A DNA stretch of 64,000 nt. It comes from Methylobacterium nodulans ORS 2060. Its GTDB lineage: Bacteria; Pseudomonadota; Alphaproteobacteria; Rhizobiales; Beijerinckiaceae. How positions within the stretch are numbered: the first letter of the stretch is position 1; each line of letters begins with the position of its first letter. Below the pieces are notes generated by a model that was given only the letters and a program-made list of their open reading frames with translations, made no database searches and had not been told where the DNA came from. Of the stretch, positions 49,243-58,426 are shown piece after piece. Position numbers and translations under genes: made by a program. The stretch lies in NCBI RefSeq assembly GCF_000022085.1, contig NC_011894.1:3897001-3961000 (forward strand). The letters run 5' to 3'.

Positions 49243-51268
49243 CACCACGCGCCTGCAACGGGCCTGGCGCCGGGGGCTCACCCCGCCCCCGAACCTCAAC
49301 GTGGTGGAATGGGCGGAGCGCTACCGCAGACTGAGCAAGGAATCCTCGAACGGCGGCCGCTTCATCGTCTCACGCGTCGAGGTCGCCCGCGGCCCGATGT
49401 TGGCGGCGACCGAGCCGGGAGTGCGAACCATCACCCTGCTGGCCTGCACGCAGCTGCTCAAGACCACGGTCATCGAGAACATCCTCGGCCGCTTCGTCCA
49501 CGTGGATCCCTGCCCGATGCTGGCGGTGCTGCCCAAGGACGACGCGGCCGAGACCTTCTCCAAGGACCGCCTCGCGCCGATGATCCGGGACACCCCGGTG
49601 CTGCGCGAGGTGTTCGGGGAGGCCAAGGCCCGCGATGCCGGGGCGACGCTGACCCACAAGCAGTTCCCGGGCGGCCACATCACCTTGGTCGGGGCGAACA
49701 GCCCGACCAACCTCGCGATGCGGCCGATCCGGCTGCTGGTCTGCGACGAGATCGACAAGTACCCGCTCTCCGCTGGTGGGGAGGGGCCGCCCATCGACCT
49801 TGCCGAGGAGCGCCAGGCCGAGTTCAAGGCCACCAGCCTGTCGGTGCGGGCCTGCTCCCCTACGGTCGCCGGGCGTTCGGCGATCGAGGCGTCTTACGAG
49901 GAGAGCGATCAGCGCAAGGCCTTTGTCGCCTGCCCGCACTGCGGCGGCTGGCACCCGCTCGAATGGGAGCAGGTGCGCTTCGACAAGGACGAGGACGGCC
50001 GCATCCGCCCCGAGACGGCCCGCTACGAATGCGTGGAGTGCGAGCGGCCCTGGACCGAGGCGCAGCGCCTCATTGCCCTGCGGCGGGTCGAGTGGCGGCA
50101 GACCCGGGCCTTCACCTGCTGCGGCGAGCGGCAGGTCCCGGAGATCTGGGAGGAGGAGCGGCACGGGGTCCGGCGCGCGCTCTGCCGGCATTGCGGCGCG
50201 CGGGCGCTGCCGAACGAGCATGCCGGGTTCCAGGTCTCGAAGCTCTACGCCCCCAAGCAGACGGTGCGCGAGACGGTGGCGAAGTTCGCGCGGGCGCTGC
50301 GCCGCGGCCCGGAGGCGTTGCGCACCTTCTTCAACACCCAGCTCGCCCGCACCTGGAAGGAGGGGGCGGACGCGCCCGAGTGGCAGGACGTCTATGCCCG
50401 CCGGGACGAGTACCTGTCCGGCACGGTCGCGCGGGCGGCACTGATCCTGTTTGCGGGCGTGGACGTCCAGAAGGATCGCCTGGAGGTCGGGATCTGGGCG
50501 TTCGGGCGCAACCGCGAGCGCTGGCTGGTGGAGCACCGGGTGCTGCCCGGGGCGACCAACCGGCCGGAGGTGTGGGCCGACCTCGAAGCCATGGTCGAGG
50601 AGACCTGGCCGCACGCGAGCGGCGCCGAGATGACGGTGCGGGATTGGGGCATCGACTCCAGCGGCTTCACCGCGGAGGTGTATGCCTTCGTGCGCCGGCA
50701 GGCCGGGCGCCCGGTGCATGCGGTGGATGGCCAGGACAGCTATGCCGGCGCCTTCCTGGGCGTGGGCGCGAAGGATTCCACGGCCGCCGGCCGGAAGCTG
50801 CGGCGCGGGCTGAAGACGGTCCGGATCGGGGCGTCCTTCGCCAAGCAGGAGCTGATGGGCTGCCTTGCCCTGCACCGCCCGCCGGAGGGCAAGCCGTTCC
50901 CGGCCGGGTTCGTGCACCTGCCGCGGGACGTCAGCGAGGACCAGGTCAAGCAGCTCACGGCCGAGGAGCTGGTCACCCACGTCACCCGGGGCCGCACGCG
51001 CCGGGAGTGGGTGCCGATCGGCGGGCGGCGCAACGAGGTGCTGGACTGCGCCAACTATGCCCGCGGGCTTGCCGCGATGCGGGGCTGGGACCGCTGGCGC
51101 GAGCCGCATTGGCGCGAGCTCGAGGCGGCGCTCGGCATCGAGCGGCCCCGGCCAGCGGCGGATGAGCCAGTGGTGGCGCCCGAGGTCGCGGCGCGGACGC
51201 TCGCGGCCCGCAACCAGCAGCGGCGCGCCGTGCGGCGCAGCCGGGTCAACAACCGGCCGATGAGGTAG
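49190..51268 (+). CDS. terL: Terminase large subunit, lambda GpA type
   Basis: A 692-residue packaging motor (lambda gpA is 641). The ATPase has an adenine/Walker region around TLLACTQLLKTTVIENILGR and a Walker B-like LLVCDEIDKYP. The zinc-like cysteines CPHCGG, CVEC and CRHCGA are typical of the GpA family. The nuclease domain contains LFAGVDVQKDRLEVGIWAFG and IDSSGFTAEVY. ATG 49190 lies inside the decayed terS; no better start with a ribosome site is seen. Confidence 0.92.
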   Translation: MSTSTSPNSASPPRPSADTTRLQRAWRRGLTPPPNLNVVEWAERYRRLSKESSNGGRFIVSRVEVARGPMLAATEPGVRTITLLACTQLLKTTVIENILGRFVHVDPCPMLAVLPKDDAAETFSKDRLAPMIRDTPVLREVFGEAKARDAGATLTHKQFPGGHITLVGANSPTNLAMRPIRLLVCDEIDKYPLSAGGEGPPIDLAEERQAEFKATSLSVRACSPTVAGRSAIEASYEESDQRKAFVACPHCGGWHPLEWEQVRFDKDEDGRIRPETARYECVECERPWTEAQRLIALRRVEWRQTRAFTCCGERQVPEIWEEERHGVRRALCRHCGARALPNEHAGFQVSKLYAPKQTVRETVAKFARALRRGPEALRTFFNTQLARTWKEGADAPEWQDVYARRDEYLSGTVARAALILFAGVDVQKDRLEVGIWAFGRNRERWLVEHRVLPGATNRPEVWADLEAMVEETWPHASGAEMTVRDWGIDSSGFTAEVYAFVRRQAGRPVHAVDGQDSYAGAFLGVGAKDSTAAGRKLRRGLKTVRIGASFAKQELMGCLALHRPPEGKPFPAGFVHLPRDVSEDQVKQLTAEELVTHVTRGRTRREWVPIGGRRNEVLDCANYARGLAAMRGWDRWREPHWRELEAALGIERPRPAADEPVVAPEVAARTLAARNQQRRAVRRSRVNNRPMR

Positions 51269-51270
51269 GC

Positions 51271-51528
51271 ATGGCCGACACGCCGGAACAGCAGCTCGCG
51301 AAGCTGAGAGCCCAGCTCGCCAAGCTCGATCGGGCCATGGCGAGCGGCGTGCTCACCGTCGAGCAGGCCGACAACGCCGGGCGTATCACCTACCGCAGCT
51401 ACGCCGAGATGCGGCAGGCCCGGGCGGACCTCGTGCGTCGGATCGGCGACCTGGAGATGCAGAGTGGCGGAGTTTCACGCCGCCGCCGCACCCGTCAGGT
51501 CGTGATGACGAGCCGCAGCGGGTGGTGA
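51271..51528 (+). CDS. gpW-like head-tail connector
   Basis: An 85-residue protein in the gpW position between terminase and portal. It is a small alpha/beta protein (LAKLRAQLAKLDRAMASGVL, ITYRSYAEMRQARADLVRRI) with a basic tail. In lambda gpW sits at the portal ring and is required for tail attachment. Confidence 0.8.
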   Translation: MADTPEQQLAKLRAQLAKLDRAMASGVLTVEQADNAGRITYRSYAEMRQARADLVRRIGDLEMQSGGVSRRRRTRQVVMTSRSGW

Positions 51529-53135
51529 GCGTGTCTCAGGCCCAACCCGTCCGGTTCCGGATCAAGGGCACCCACCAGTACGTCACCCCGATCGCCATGA
51601 GCCTGTCCGGCGAGGGAGAGGGCGGCGCGGTGGAGGCGCCGGCCTACGACGTCGCGGGCGGGCGCGGCCGGCGCTCGCGATCCTGGCGGGTCGGCAGCTA
51701 CGGCCCGAACAGCGCCATTACCTACGCGCTCGACGAGCTGCGGCGGAAGTCGCGGGACCAAGCCCGCAAGAACCCCTATGCCGGCGCTGCAGTCGACCGG
51801 CTGGTCAGCAACATCGTCGGAACCGGCATCGTGCCCCGATCCACGGCGGCGCGGCCGACGGAGGGCTTGAGCGAGGAGGAGGCGAAGCGGGTCAAGGCGG
51901 AGGACGCGGCCTTCCGGACTCGGATCCAGGCCCTCTGGCTGGAATGGACCGATGTGGCCGACAGCGTCGGCGCGCACGACTTCTACGGCCTCACCGCCAT
52001 TGCCGTACGCGGCATGGTCGAGGGGGGCGAGACCTTCACGCGCTTGCGCACGCGGCTCCTCACGGACGGGCTGCCGGTCCCGCTGCAGCTGCAGGTGCTG
52101 GAGGGCGATCACTGCCCGCACCTCAAGACCGAAATCGGGAACCGGATCCGGCAGGGCATCCGCTACGATGCCATCGGGAAGCGGCAGAGCTACTTCCTCT
52201 ACCGCGAGCATCCGGGCGACGGCCTCATGGTTGCGTCCGGCCTGGAGCTCGCCGAGGTGCCGGCGAGCGACGTGGCCCACCTCTACCGGGCAATGCGGCC
52301 CGGGCAGGACCGCGGCGAACCCTGGCTGGCCCGGGCGCTGCGCACCCTCTACGACCTCGATGCCTACCTCGACGCCGAGCTGGTGCGGAAGAAGAACGCA
52401 GCGCGGCTCGTCGGCTTCATCAAGCGCGTCATGGAAGAAGGCGCGGACAGCCCGGTCGGCTCCGGGCCGCTCGGCACGGATGGCGCCGACGACGAGGGCG
52501 CCGCCACGTTGGAGTTCGAGCCCGGCACGCTCCAGGTGCTCGCCGACGGCGAGGACGTCACCTTCTCGAACCCGCCGGACGTCGGGCCGAACTTCGAGAT
52601 GTTCGTGCGCGAAGCCAAGCGCGGCGTGGCGGCGGCGTGCGGGCTGCTCTACGAGCTCCTGAGCGGCGACTACAGCACGCTGAACGACCGCACGCTGCGC
52701 GCCGCGCTCAACGACTTCCGCCGGGCGGTCGAGGGCTGGCAGCACCATCAGGTGGTGTTTCAGTTCTGCCGGCCGGTGTGGAACCGCTGGATGGATCTGG
52801 CGGTGCTGTCGGGCGCCCTGACGATCCCCGCGGGCATGCCGCGCTCGGTCGCCTATGCGGTGAAGTGGATCCCGCAGGCCTGGCCCTACATCCACCCCGT
52901 GCAGGACGTCCAGGGCAAGTCCATGGAGGTTCAGGCCGGGTTCTCGTCCCGCTCCCAGAAGGTGGCCGAGGCCGGCTACGACGCCGAGGCGATCGACGCC
53001 GAGAACAAGGCCGACAACGAGCGAGCCGATGCGGAAGGTCTCGCCTACACCAGCGACGGCCGCCGCGCCACGCAAGCGGCCGCCGGGGATCCGCCGCCCG
53101 ACGACGCTCCCCCCACCCCGGAAGGGCAGTCATGA
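51525..53135 (+). CDS. Portal protein, lambda gpB family
   Basis: A 536-residue portal subunit (lambda gpB is 533). It contains ARKNPYAGAAVDRLVSNIVG and GTGIVPRS near the start and LQVLEGDHCP in the middle. GTG 51525 overlaps the gpW stop. The C-terminal tail is polar. Twelve copies form the ring through which DNA is packed. Confidence 0.92.
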   Translation: MSVSQAQPVRFRIKGTHQYVTPIAMSLSGEGEGGAVEAPAYDVAGGRGRRSRSWRVGSYGPNSAITYALDELRRKSRDQARKNPYAGAAVDRLVSNIVGTGIVPRSTAARPTEGLSEEEAKRVKAEDAAFRTRIQALWLEWTDVADSVGAHDFYGLTAIAVRGMVEGGETFTRLRTRLLTDGLPVPLQLQVLEGDHCPHLKTEIGNRIRQGIRYDAIGKRQSYFLYREHPGDGLMVASGLELAEVPASDVAHLYRAMRPGQDRGEPWLARALRTLYDLDAYLDAELVRKKNAARLVGFIKRVMEEGADSPVGSGPLGTDGADDEGAATLEFEPGTLQVLADGEDVTFSNPPDVGPNFEMFVREAKRGVAAACGLLYELLSGDYSTLNDRTLRAALNDFRRAVEGWQHHQVVFQFCRPVWNRWMDLAVLSGALTIPAGMPRSVAYAVKWIPQAWPYIHPVQDVQGKSMEVQAGFSSRSQKVAEAGYDAEAIDAENKADNERADAEGLAYTSDGRRATQAAAGDPPPDDAPPTPEGQS

Positions 53136-54034
53136 TCAGCGCGCTCCATGCTCTGACGGCCGAGCCGTGGGCGATCCGTCCCGACTACCTCTACTTCCTG
53201 GCCAGCCTCGCGAGCCTGGACCGCGCCGGGCGCGCCGAGCGCCGCGCGGCCGAGGGCGAGGACTGGTTCCGGCTGGACCTGCAGGCGGCGGCCGGCCCGA
53301 CCGCGCAGCGCCTGGAGGGGGCGCGCTACGCCATGCTCACCCGGGAGGGCGTCGCGGTCATCCCGGTTATCGGCCCGATCTTTCCGCGCGCGAACATGCT
53401 GACCGAGATGTCCGGCACCGGCACCTCGGCGGCGATGCTCGCGCGGGATCTGCAGCTCGCCCGCGACAGCGCCGAGGTGGGCGCCGTCATGCTGCTGGTG
53501 GATTCGCCCGGCGGCTCGCCGACCGGCATCAATGCCCTCGCCGATCAGCTCTACGCCATGCGCGGGCGCAAGCGCGTGGTGGCGCATGTGAGCGGCTCGG
53601 CCGCTTCGGCGGCCTACTGGATCGCCTCTTCGGCGGGCGAGCTCGTCACCGAGAAGACCGGCATGCTCGGCTCGATCGGTGTCGTCGCGGCGATCTCGAA
53701 GCAGGTCGAGCCGGATGCCTCCGGCAGCCTGTCCATCGAGATCGTCTCCTCGAACGCGCCGAACAAGCGCCCCGACCCGCAGACCGAGGACGGCGCCGCT
53801 GAGATCCGCGCCCTCCTCGACAGCATCGAGGCGCAGTTCATCGCCGACGTGGCCCGCGGCCGGAAGACGACGCCGGCCCGGGTGCGCACCAACTTCGGGG
53901 CCGGCGGCATGAAGGTGGGAGCGGACGCCGTCGCCGCCGGCATGGCCGACCGCGTGCAGACCTACGACTTCACCCTCAGGGATCTGACCCGGACCGCGGC
54001 CAACGAGCGGGCCGCCCGGGCCGCGCGGCAGTAG
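53132..54034 (+). CDS. S49-family prohead protease (lambda gpC-like)
   Basis: A 300-residue protease of the SppA/ClpP-like fold. The active-site serine is in HVSGSAASAAYWIASSAGEL and the Lys in TEKTGMLGSIGV. Lambda gpC belongs to this family, and its 3' part encodes the scaffold protein. Here the scaffold appears as a separate gene downstream. Overlaps the portal by four bases. Confidence 0.9.
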   Translation: MISALHALTAEPWAIRPDYLYFLASLASLDRAGRAERRAAEGEDWFRLDLQAAAGPTAQRLEGARYAMLTREGVAVIPVIGPIFPRANMLTEMSGTGTSAAMLARDLQLARDSAEVGAVMLLVDSPGGSPTGINALADQLYAMRGRKRVVAHVSGSAASAAYWIASSAGELVTEKTGMLGSIGVVAAISKQVEPDASGSLSIEIVSSNAPNKRPDPQTEDGAAEIRALLDSIEAQFIADVARGRKTTPARVRTNFGAGGMKVGADAVAAGMADRVQTYDFTLRDLTRTAANERAARAARQ

Positions 54035-54102
54035 CCGCCCCACCCGATCCCGGCGCGGCCGGGACCACGGCGCTTCGGCGCATCGCAACCAGGAGAGACC
54101 GA

Positions 54103-54690
54103 ATGCCTCGCGACCTCGCGGGCCTTCGACGCGATCGCGCGAAGGCCTCCGACCGCATGAATGAGCTGACCGCGGCGGCCCGCGGCCGCTCGATGACCGA
54201 CGACGAGCAGCGCGAATTCGACGCTGCGGCCGCGCAGGTGCGCGACCTCGACGCCCAGATCGCGGCCGAAGAGGCCGAACGGGAGCGCACCACGGCGGCC
54301 TCCCTCCCTCGTGCCGACGCGGCGGAGATCGCGCGGCTCTGCGTGGAGGGCGGCGTCCCGGCAATGGCCGCCACCCTCCTCGCCGAGGGCGTCAGCACCG
54401 ACGACGCGAAGAAGCGCGTCGCGGCAGCCGGCGAAGCCAAGAACCTCGTGATGCTGGCGCGCCGCAAGGACTCCAGCATCCCCGAGGACCTTGCGGCCAC
54501 CATGCTCGCCGAGGGCAAGACCGTCGAGCAGATCCGCGCCGCGCTCTTCGACAGGCTCGTGGCGGCCGAGGACAGGACCTCGATCAGCTCCCATCCGCCC
54601 GCCCCGCAGGGCAATGCCGGCCCGGCTGCGGCCAAGGCGAACATGAAGCGCCAGCTCGAGGCCATGGGCCTCGTGACCAAGGAGGCCTGA
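54103..54690 (+). CDS. Scaffold-like capsid assembly protein
   Basis: A 195-residue helical protein. The first 70 residues look like a coiled coil (REFDAAAAQVRDLDAQIAAE). Between protease and decoration protein is where lambda encodes its scaffold Nu3, so scaffolding is likely, though sequence similarity is not diagnostic. The tail ends KRQLEAMGLVTKEA. Confidence 0.65.
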   Translation: MPRDLAGLRRDRAKASDRMNELTAAARGRSMTDDEQREFDAAAAQVRDLDAQIAAEEAERERTTAASLPRADAAEIARLCVEGGVPAMAATLLAEGVSTDDAKKRVAAAGEAKNLVMLARRKDSSIPEDLAATMLAEGKTVEQIRAALFDRLVAAEDRTSISSHPPAPQGNAGPAAAKANMKRQLEAMGLVTKEA

Positions 54691-54694
54691 TCCC

Positions 54695-55075
54695 ATGCCC
54701 ACGCTGACCAGCCCCATCTATGCCGCGGACTGGCTCAAATACGAGGCCGGATCCGACTACTCGCGCGACACCGCCCTCATCGCCGCGGGATCAGGCCAGC
54801 TCGTCTCGGGCACGGTGCTCGCCCAGCTCACCGCCTCCGGCAAGTACGCCCCGGCGGCGGCGTCCGGATCGGACGGCTCGCAGACCGCCGTCGCGATCCT
54901 GCTCAAGCCAGTCGATGCCACGAGCGCCGATGCACCGGCGGTGATCGTGGCCCGCCACGCCATCGTGAGCCACGCCGGTCTCACCTACGGATCCACCATC
55001 ACCGATGCACCGAAGCGCGCTGCGGCCAACGCCCAGCTCAAGGCCGCGGGCATCGTCGTACGGGAAGGAGCTTAA
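54695..55075 (+). CDS. Head decoration protein, lambda gpD family
   Basis: A 126-residue protein. It shows the family pattern of a Gly/Thr-rich beta fold (SGTVLAQLTASGKYAPAAAS) and AVAILLKPVDATSADAPAVI ARHAIV-like strand. Lambda gpD is 110 residues and binds at capsid threefold axes to stabilise the expanded head. It directly precedes the capsid gene as in lambda. Confidence 0.9.
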   Translation: MPTLTSPIYAADWLKYEAGSDYSRDTALIAAGSGQLVSGTVLAQLTASGKYAPAAASGSDGSQTAVAILLKPVDATSADAPAVIVARHAIVSHAGLTYGSTITDAPKRAAANAQLKAAGIVVREGA

Positions 55076-55078
55076 GCG

Positions 55079-56119
55079 ATGCCCGAGATCCTCGACATCT
55101 TCAACCAGGACGCCTTCAGCGCCGTGTCGCTGACCGACAGCGTCAACATGGTGCAGAACACCTACGGCCGCCTGAACGAGCTTCACCTGTTCGGTAACGA
55201 GCCGGTCATGACGACCTCCGTGGCGATCAACATCAGCCATGGCGTGCTGAATCTGCTGCCAACCCGCCCGCGCGGCGGTCCGGCCAGCCTGGGTGCGCCC
55301 GAGCGCCAGAAGCTTGAGGCCTTCGTGATCCCGCACATCCCGCACGACGACAGCGTGCTCGCCGTCGACGTGCAGAACATGCTGGCGCGGGCGCCGAGCC
55401 AGGGGCTGGAGAGCGTGCTCGGCATGGTCAACCGCAAGCTGATCACGATGCGACGCAAGCACGCGATCACGCTGGAGAACCTGCGGGTCGGCGCGATCAA
55501 GGGCGTGATCTCCGACTACGACGGAACCCCGCTGATCAACCTGTTCGACAAGTTCGGTATCACGCCGAAGGTGGTCGACTTCACCTTCGGCACGGCCAGC
55601 ACCGACGTCGGGAGCAAGTGCCGCGAGGTGTCCGGCTACATCGAGGACAACCTGATGGGCGACACCATGACGGGTGTCATGGCGCTGTGCTCGCCTTCGT
55701 TCTTCGACAGGCTCGTCACCCATGCCAGCGTGAAGGAAGCGTACAAGTACTTCGTGTCGACCCAGAACCCGCTGCGCAACGACCTGCGCAAGGGCTTTAC
55801 CTTCCAGAACATCACGTTCGAGGAGTATCGCGGGTCGGCCACGAAGCTGAACGAGGACGGCACCACGACCGTGCAGCGCTTCATCCCGGACGGGGATGCG
55901 CGCTTCTTCCCGCTCGGCACGACCGAGACCTTCGCCAACTACTGGGCGCCGCCGGACTTCGTGGATGAGGTCAACACGGCGCCCGGCCTCCTCGAGGTCT
56001 TCGTGGCTCCGCTGGAGCGGATGAAGTTCGGCAAGGGCATCGACATCCATACCGAGTCGAACCCGCTGCCGCTGTGCAAGCGCCCGAGCGTGCTGGTTCG
56101 CGGCTTTTCGAGCAACTGA
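55079..56119 (+). CDS. Major capsid protein, lambda gpE family
   Basis: A 346-residue protein (lambda gpE is 341). It contains FSAVSLTDSVNMVQNTYGRL at the start, VIPHIPHDDSVLAVDVQNML, and the C-terminal GTTETFANYWAPPDFVDEVN with the family's GKGIDIHTESNPLPLCKRP region. It has the HK97-type capsid fold. Confidence 0.95.
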   Translation: MPEILDIFNQDAFSAVSLTDSVNMVQNTYGRLNELHLFGNEPVMTTSVAINISHGVLNLLPTRPRGGPASLGAPERQKLEAFVIPHIPHDDSVLAVDVQNMLARAPSQGLESVLGMVNRKLITMRRKHAITLENLRVGAIKGVISDYDGTPLINLFDKFGITPKVVDFTFGTASTDVGSKCREVSGYIEDNLMGDTMTGVMALCSPSFFDRLVTHASVKEAYKYFVSTQNPLRNDLRKGFTFQNITFEEYRGSATKLNEDGTTTVQRFIPDGDARFFPLGTTETFANYWAPPDFVDEVNTAPGLLEVFVAPLERMKFGKGIDIHTESNPLPLCKRPSVLVRGFSSN

Positions 56120-56130
56120 GGGAGGGCGCG

Positions 56131-56394
56131 ATGAGGCTGCGCGAGAAGGGCAAGCCGGACGGCGCGATCGTGGCGCTCGACTGGGACGCGGCCCAGGCCG
56201 CGCTCCTGGCCGGCACGCACGTCTCGGCCGAGGGCGGCGAGGGCGAGCGCAGACCGGACCAGCCGGCGGAGAGCGGCGATCTCGATGCCAGGCCCCAGCC
56301 CGAGCTCGAAGCGCTCGCGGCCGAGCGCGGCGTCGACATCTCCGGCGCCAAGACCAAGGCCGATGTCATCGCGGCCCTGCGGACCCAGCCATGA
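56131..56394 (+). CDS. Small head protein with HeH/SAP-like domain
   Basis: An 87-residue protein. The end (LEALAAERGVDISGAKTKAD) is a helix-extended-helix DNA-binding motif seen in phage packaging accessory proteins such as lambda FI position. The start is charged. The role is inferred from position and motif. Confidence 0.6.
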   Translation: MRLREKGKPDGAIVALDWDAAQAALLAGTHVSAEGGEGERRPDQPAESGDLDARPQPELEALAAERGVDISGAKTKADVIAALRTQP

Positions 56395-56744
56395 CCGCCT
56401 TTGCGCTCGGCATCGACGCCCTGTTCGACGACCCGAACATGGGTGAGGATGCGCTCTGGCGGGCGGGCGGCGCCGCACCCGGGCTGCCCGTGCGCCTCCT
56501 GCGGTTGTCGCCCGAGGCCATCGTCGGCTTGGGTGACAGCCGCTTCGACCTGAATGCCATGCTGATCTCCGTGCGCCTCTCCGAGGTCCCGGAGCCCGCG
56601 CCGAACGATCAGGTCGACCTCCTCGACGAGGAGGGCGGGATCACCCAGACGGTGGTGGTGACCGGCCTCGCGAAGATCGACCCGCGCCGGCTCGTGCGCA
56701 CCTGCGAGGTCTCGCCACTCTCGCCGGATGAGGATGCGCCATGA
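56391..56744 (+). CDS. Head-tail joining protein (gpFII-like)
   Basis: A 117-residue beta-rich protein in the position of lambda gpFII. It starts MTAFALGIDALFDDPNMGED, with an acidic N-terminus and strand-rich core (NDQVDLLDEEGGITQTVVVT). gpFII makes the surface on which the tail docks. It overlaps both neighbours by four bases. Confidence 0.7.
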   Translation: MTAFALGIDALFDDPNMGEDALWRAGGAAPGLPVRLLRLSPEAIVGLGDSRFDLNAMLISVRLSEVPEPAPNDQVDLLDEEGGITQTVVVTGLAKIDPRRLVRTCEVSPLSPDEDAP

Positions 56745-57406
56745 GGTTCTCCGCGCAGATCCCGGACCTCCGCCAGGCGCTCACTGGCACCGAGGTGCAG
56801 ATCGCCCGTTCGGTCACGGCCGGCATGCGCCAGGTGACCGACGGGCTGAAGGAGGACCTGCGCGAGGACGTGCGCCGGGCCGGGCTCGGCCAGCGCCTGG
56901 CCAACACCTGGCGGGGCCGGACCTTCCCGAGCTCGGGCGAGAGCGTCGAGGCGGCGGCCTACGTCAGCAGCAACGCCCCCAAGCTCATCGACGCCTTCGA
57001 CCGGGGCGTCACCATCCTGGCGAAAGGCCGGAAGTACCTCGCCATCCCGACGCCGGATGCGGGCGTGCGGCAGGTCTCCGCCCGGCGCGCGAAGGGCACC
57101 ACCGGCAACAGTCTCACCCCGGCTGTGTGGGAGCGGGAGACGGGGGTCAAGCTGCACTTCATCCCGACCCGCACCGGGGGCGTGCTCGTGGCGGACGCCT
57201 TCTACCGGCGCCAGGCGGCGCGCTTCCAGCACCGGAAGTCGTTCCAGCCGATCCGCGAGGCGGGGCCGGCGAAGGGGAGGGGGTTCGTCGTGATCTTCGT
57301 GCTGGTGCGGCAGGCGAAGCTGCGCAAGCGCCTGGACATCGACAGCGTCGCCCAGGCCTGGGCCGAGCGCGTGCCGGGCGCCATCGCGGCGAACTGGTCT
57401 GTCTGA
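56741..57406 (+). CDS. DUF6441 phage tail-completion protein
   Basis: A 221-residue protein of a family found in siphophage tail-completion regions. Signature parts are LRQALTGTEVQIARSVTAGM, YVSSNAPKLIDAFDRGVTIL, KLHFIPTRTGGVLVADAFYR and the end AQAWAERVPGAIAANWSV. It takes the place of lambda gpZ between the connector and tail terminator. Confidence 0.8.
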   Translation: MRFSAQIPDLRQALTGTEVQIARSVTAGMRQVTDGLKEDLREDVRRAGLGQRLANTWRGRTFPSSGESVEAAAYVSSNAPKLIDAFDRGVTILAKGRKYLAIPTPDAGVRQVSARRAKGTTGNSLTPAVWERETGVKLHFIPTRTGGVLVADAFYRRQAARFQHRKSFQPIREAGPAKGRGFVVIFVLVRQAKLRKRLDIDSVAQAWAERVPGAIAANWSV

Positions 57407-57457
57407 TCCCGCGCCGGAGCCCGTGCTCGCCCGCCAGTCGTTCGTTCGCCTGTCGCC

Positions 57458-57670
57458 TTAGTGGAGCGTATGAGGATTGCTGGCCCTTCGTTGATCGAAC
57501 TCGGCCTGGATGTAGGCGAGTATCTTCAGCGACGTAGCAAGCTCAGCGGCGGTCTCTCGCGGCAGCCCTGTCTGCTCCCGCCCGTTGACGCGGACTGGCT
57601 CGCCCGTGCGGGCGCAATAGACGCCCCACCCTTTGCGCGCCTTGCGCACAGCAAAGCTGCGATTGCGCAT
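57458..57670 (-). CDS. Leftward moron in the tail operon
   Basis: A 70-residue protein on the opposite strand (MRNRSFAVRKARKGWGVYCA). The segment CARTGEPVRVNGREQTGLPR and following helix appear coding. It interrupts the tail operon and leaves gaps on both sides, as morons do. Function unknown. Confidence 0.6.
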   Translation of the reverse strand: MRNRSFAVRKARKGWGVYCARTGEPVRVNGREQTGLPRETAAELATSLKILAYIQAEFDQRRASNPHTLH

Positions 57671-57972
57671 GACCTTTCCCCGGATTTTGGTTTAATATTG
57701 CCTGATACACACCGACATCTTAGGCAAGCCCCCAATCCTGGTATTAGTGGAAGGACAGCGCTGCCACCGCTCGGACATTAGTCCACCCTCGTCACGCCAC
57801 CCGGAGGGAGGGCATCGAGTAGCGCAACAACGAGCAGTGCGGGCCGAGTCTGGCGGGATGAAGCCGAAAACGTTGCGCTGTGTTGCCGATTCGTGTCGCG
57901 GGTTTTGCGCGTTCGTTCGGACGCCGCAGTTCCTATTCCGTTCTGCTTGTGCACATCTGGGCAACTGAGACG
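57671..57972. other. Gap within the tail operon
   Basis: 302 bp, more AT-rich than flanks. Probably holds the moron's promoter (reading left). I see no rightward gene. Confidence 0.45.
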
Positions 57973-58407
57973 ATGCCGAGCACCCGCGAGCGGGTCCTTC
58001 AGGCCGTGGCCGACCTGCTGAAGACGGCCCTGCCGCAGGCCGCGCACTCCCGCAACGAGGTCAAGCCGCAGATCATCCCGGCCGGCGGCTTCGTCAACGT
58101 GGATGACGGCGACCCAGGCGAGCCGGAGGTCACGCTCAACCCGACCACCTACATCTTCAGCCACGAGATCCCGGTCGAGGTGGCCGCGAACGGCACCCGC
58201 AGCCTGAGCGCCGAAGCGCGGCTCGACGCCATGCTGCAGGCGATCGGAACGGCGGTGGCGGCAGACCGGACGCTCGGCGGGCTGTGCGACTACCTCCTGG
58301 TGTCGGCGGCCACCACCGAACCGCTGACGGCGGAGGGCGCGCCCGTCTCCCGCGCCGCCCTGATCGGCATCACCGCCGTCTACGGCACCCCCGACCCCCT
58401 GAACTGA
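57973..58407 (+). CDS. Tail terminator protein (gpU-like)
   Basis: A 144-residue protein starting MPSTRERVLQAVADLLKTAL. Middle strands (GGFVNVDDGDPGEPEVTLNP, YIFSHEIPVEVAANGTRS) and the helix LDAMLQAIGTAVAADRTLGG match the small tail-terminator fold that caps the tail. It lies right before the tail tube gene. Confidence 0.75.
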   Translation: MPSTRERVLQAVADLLKTALPQAAHSRNEVKPQIIPAGGFVNVDDGDPGEPEVTLNPTTYIFSHEIPVEVAANGTRSLSAEARLDAMLQAIGTAVAADRTLGGLCDYLLVSAATTEPLTAEGAPVSRAALIGITAVYGTPDPLN

Positions 58408-58426
58408 CCACCGCCAGGAGAGACCC

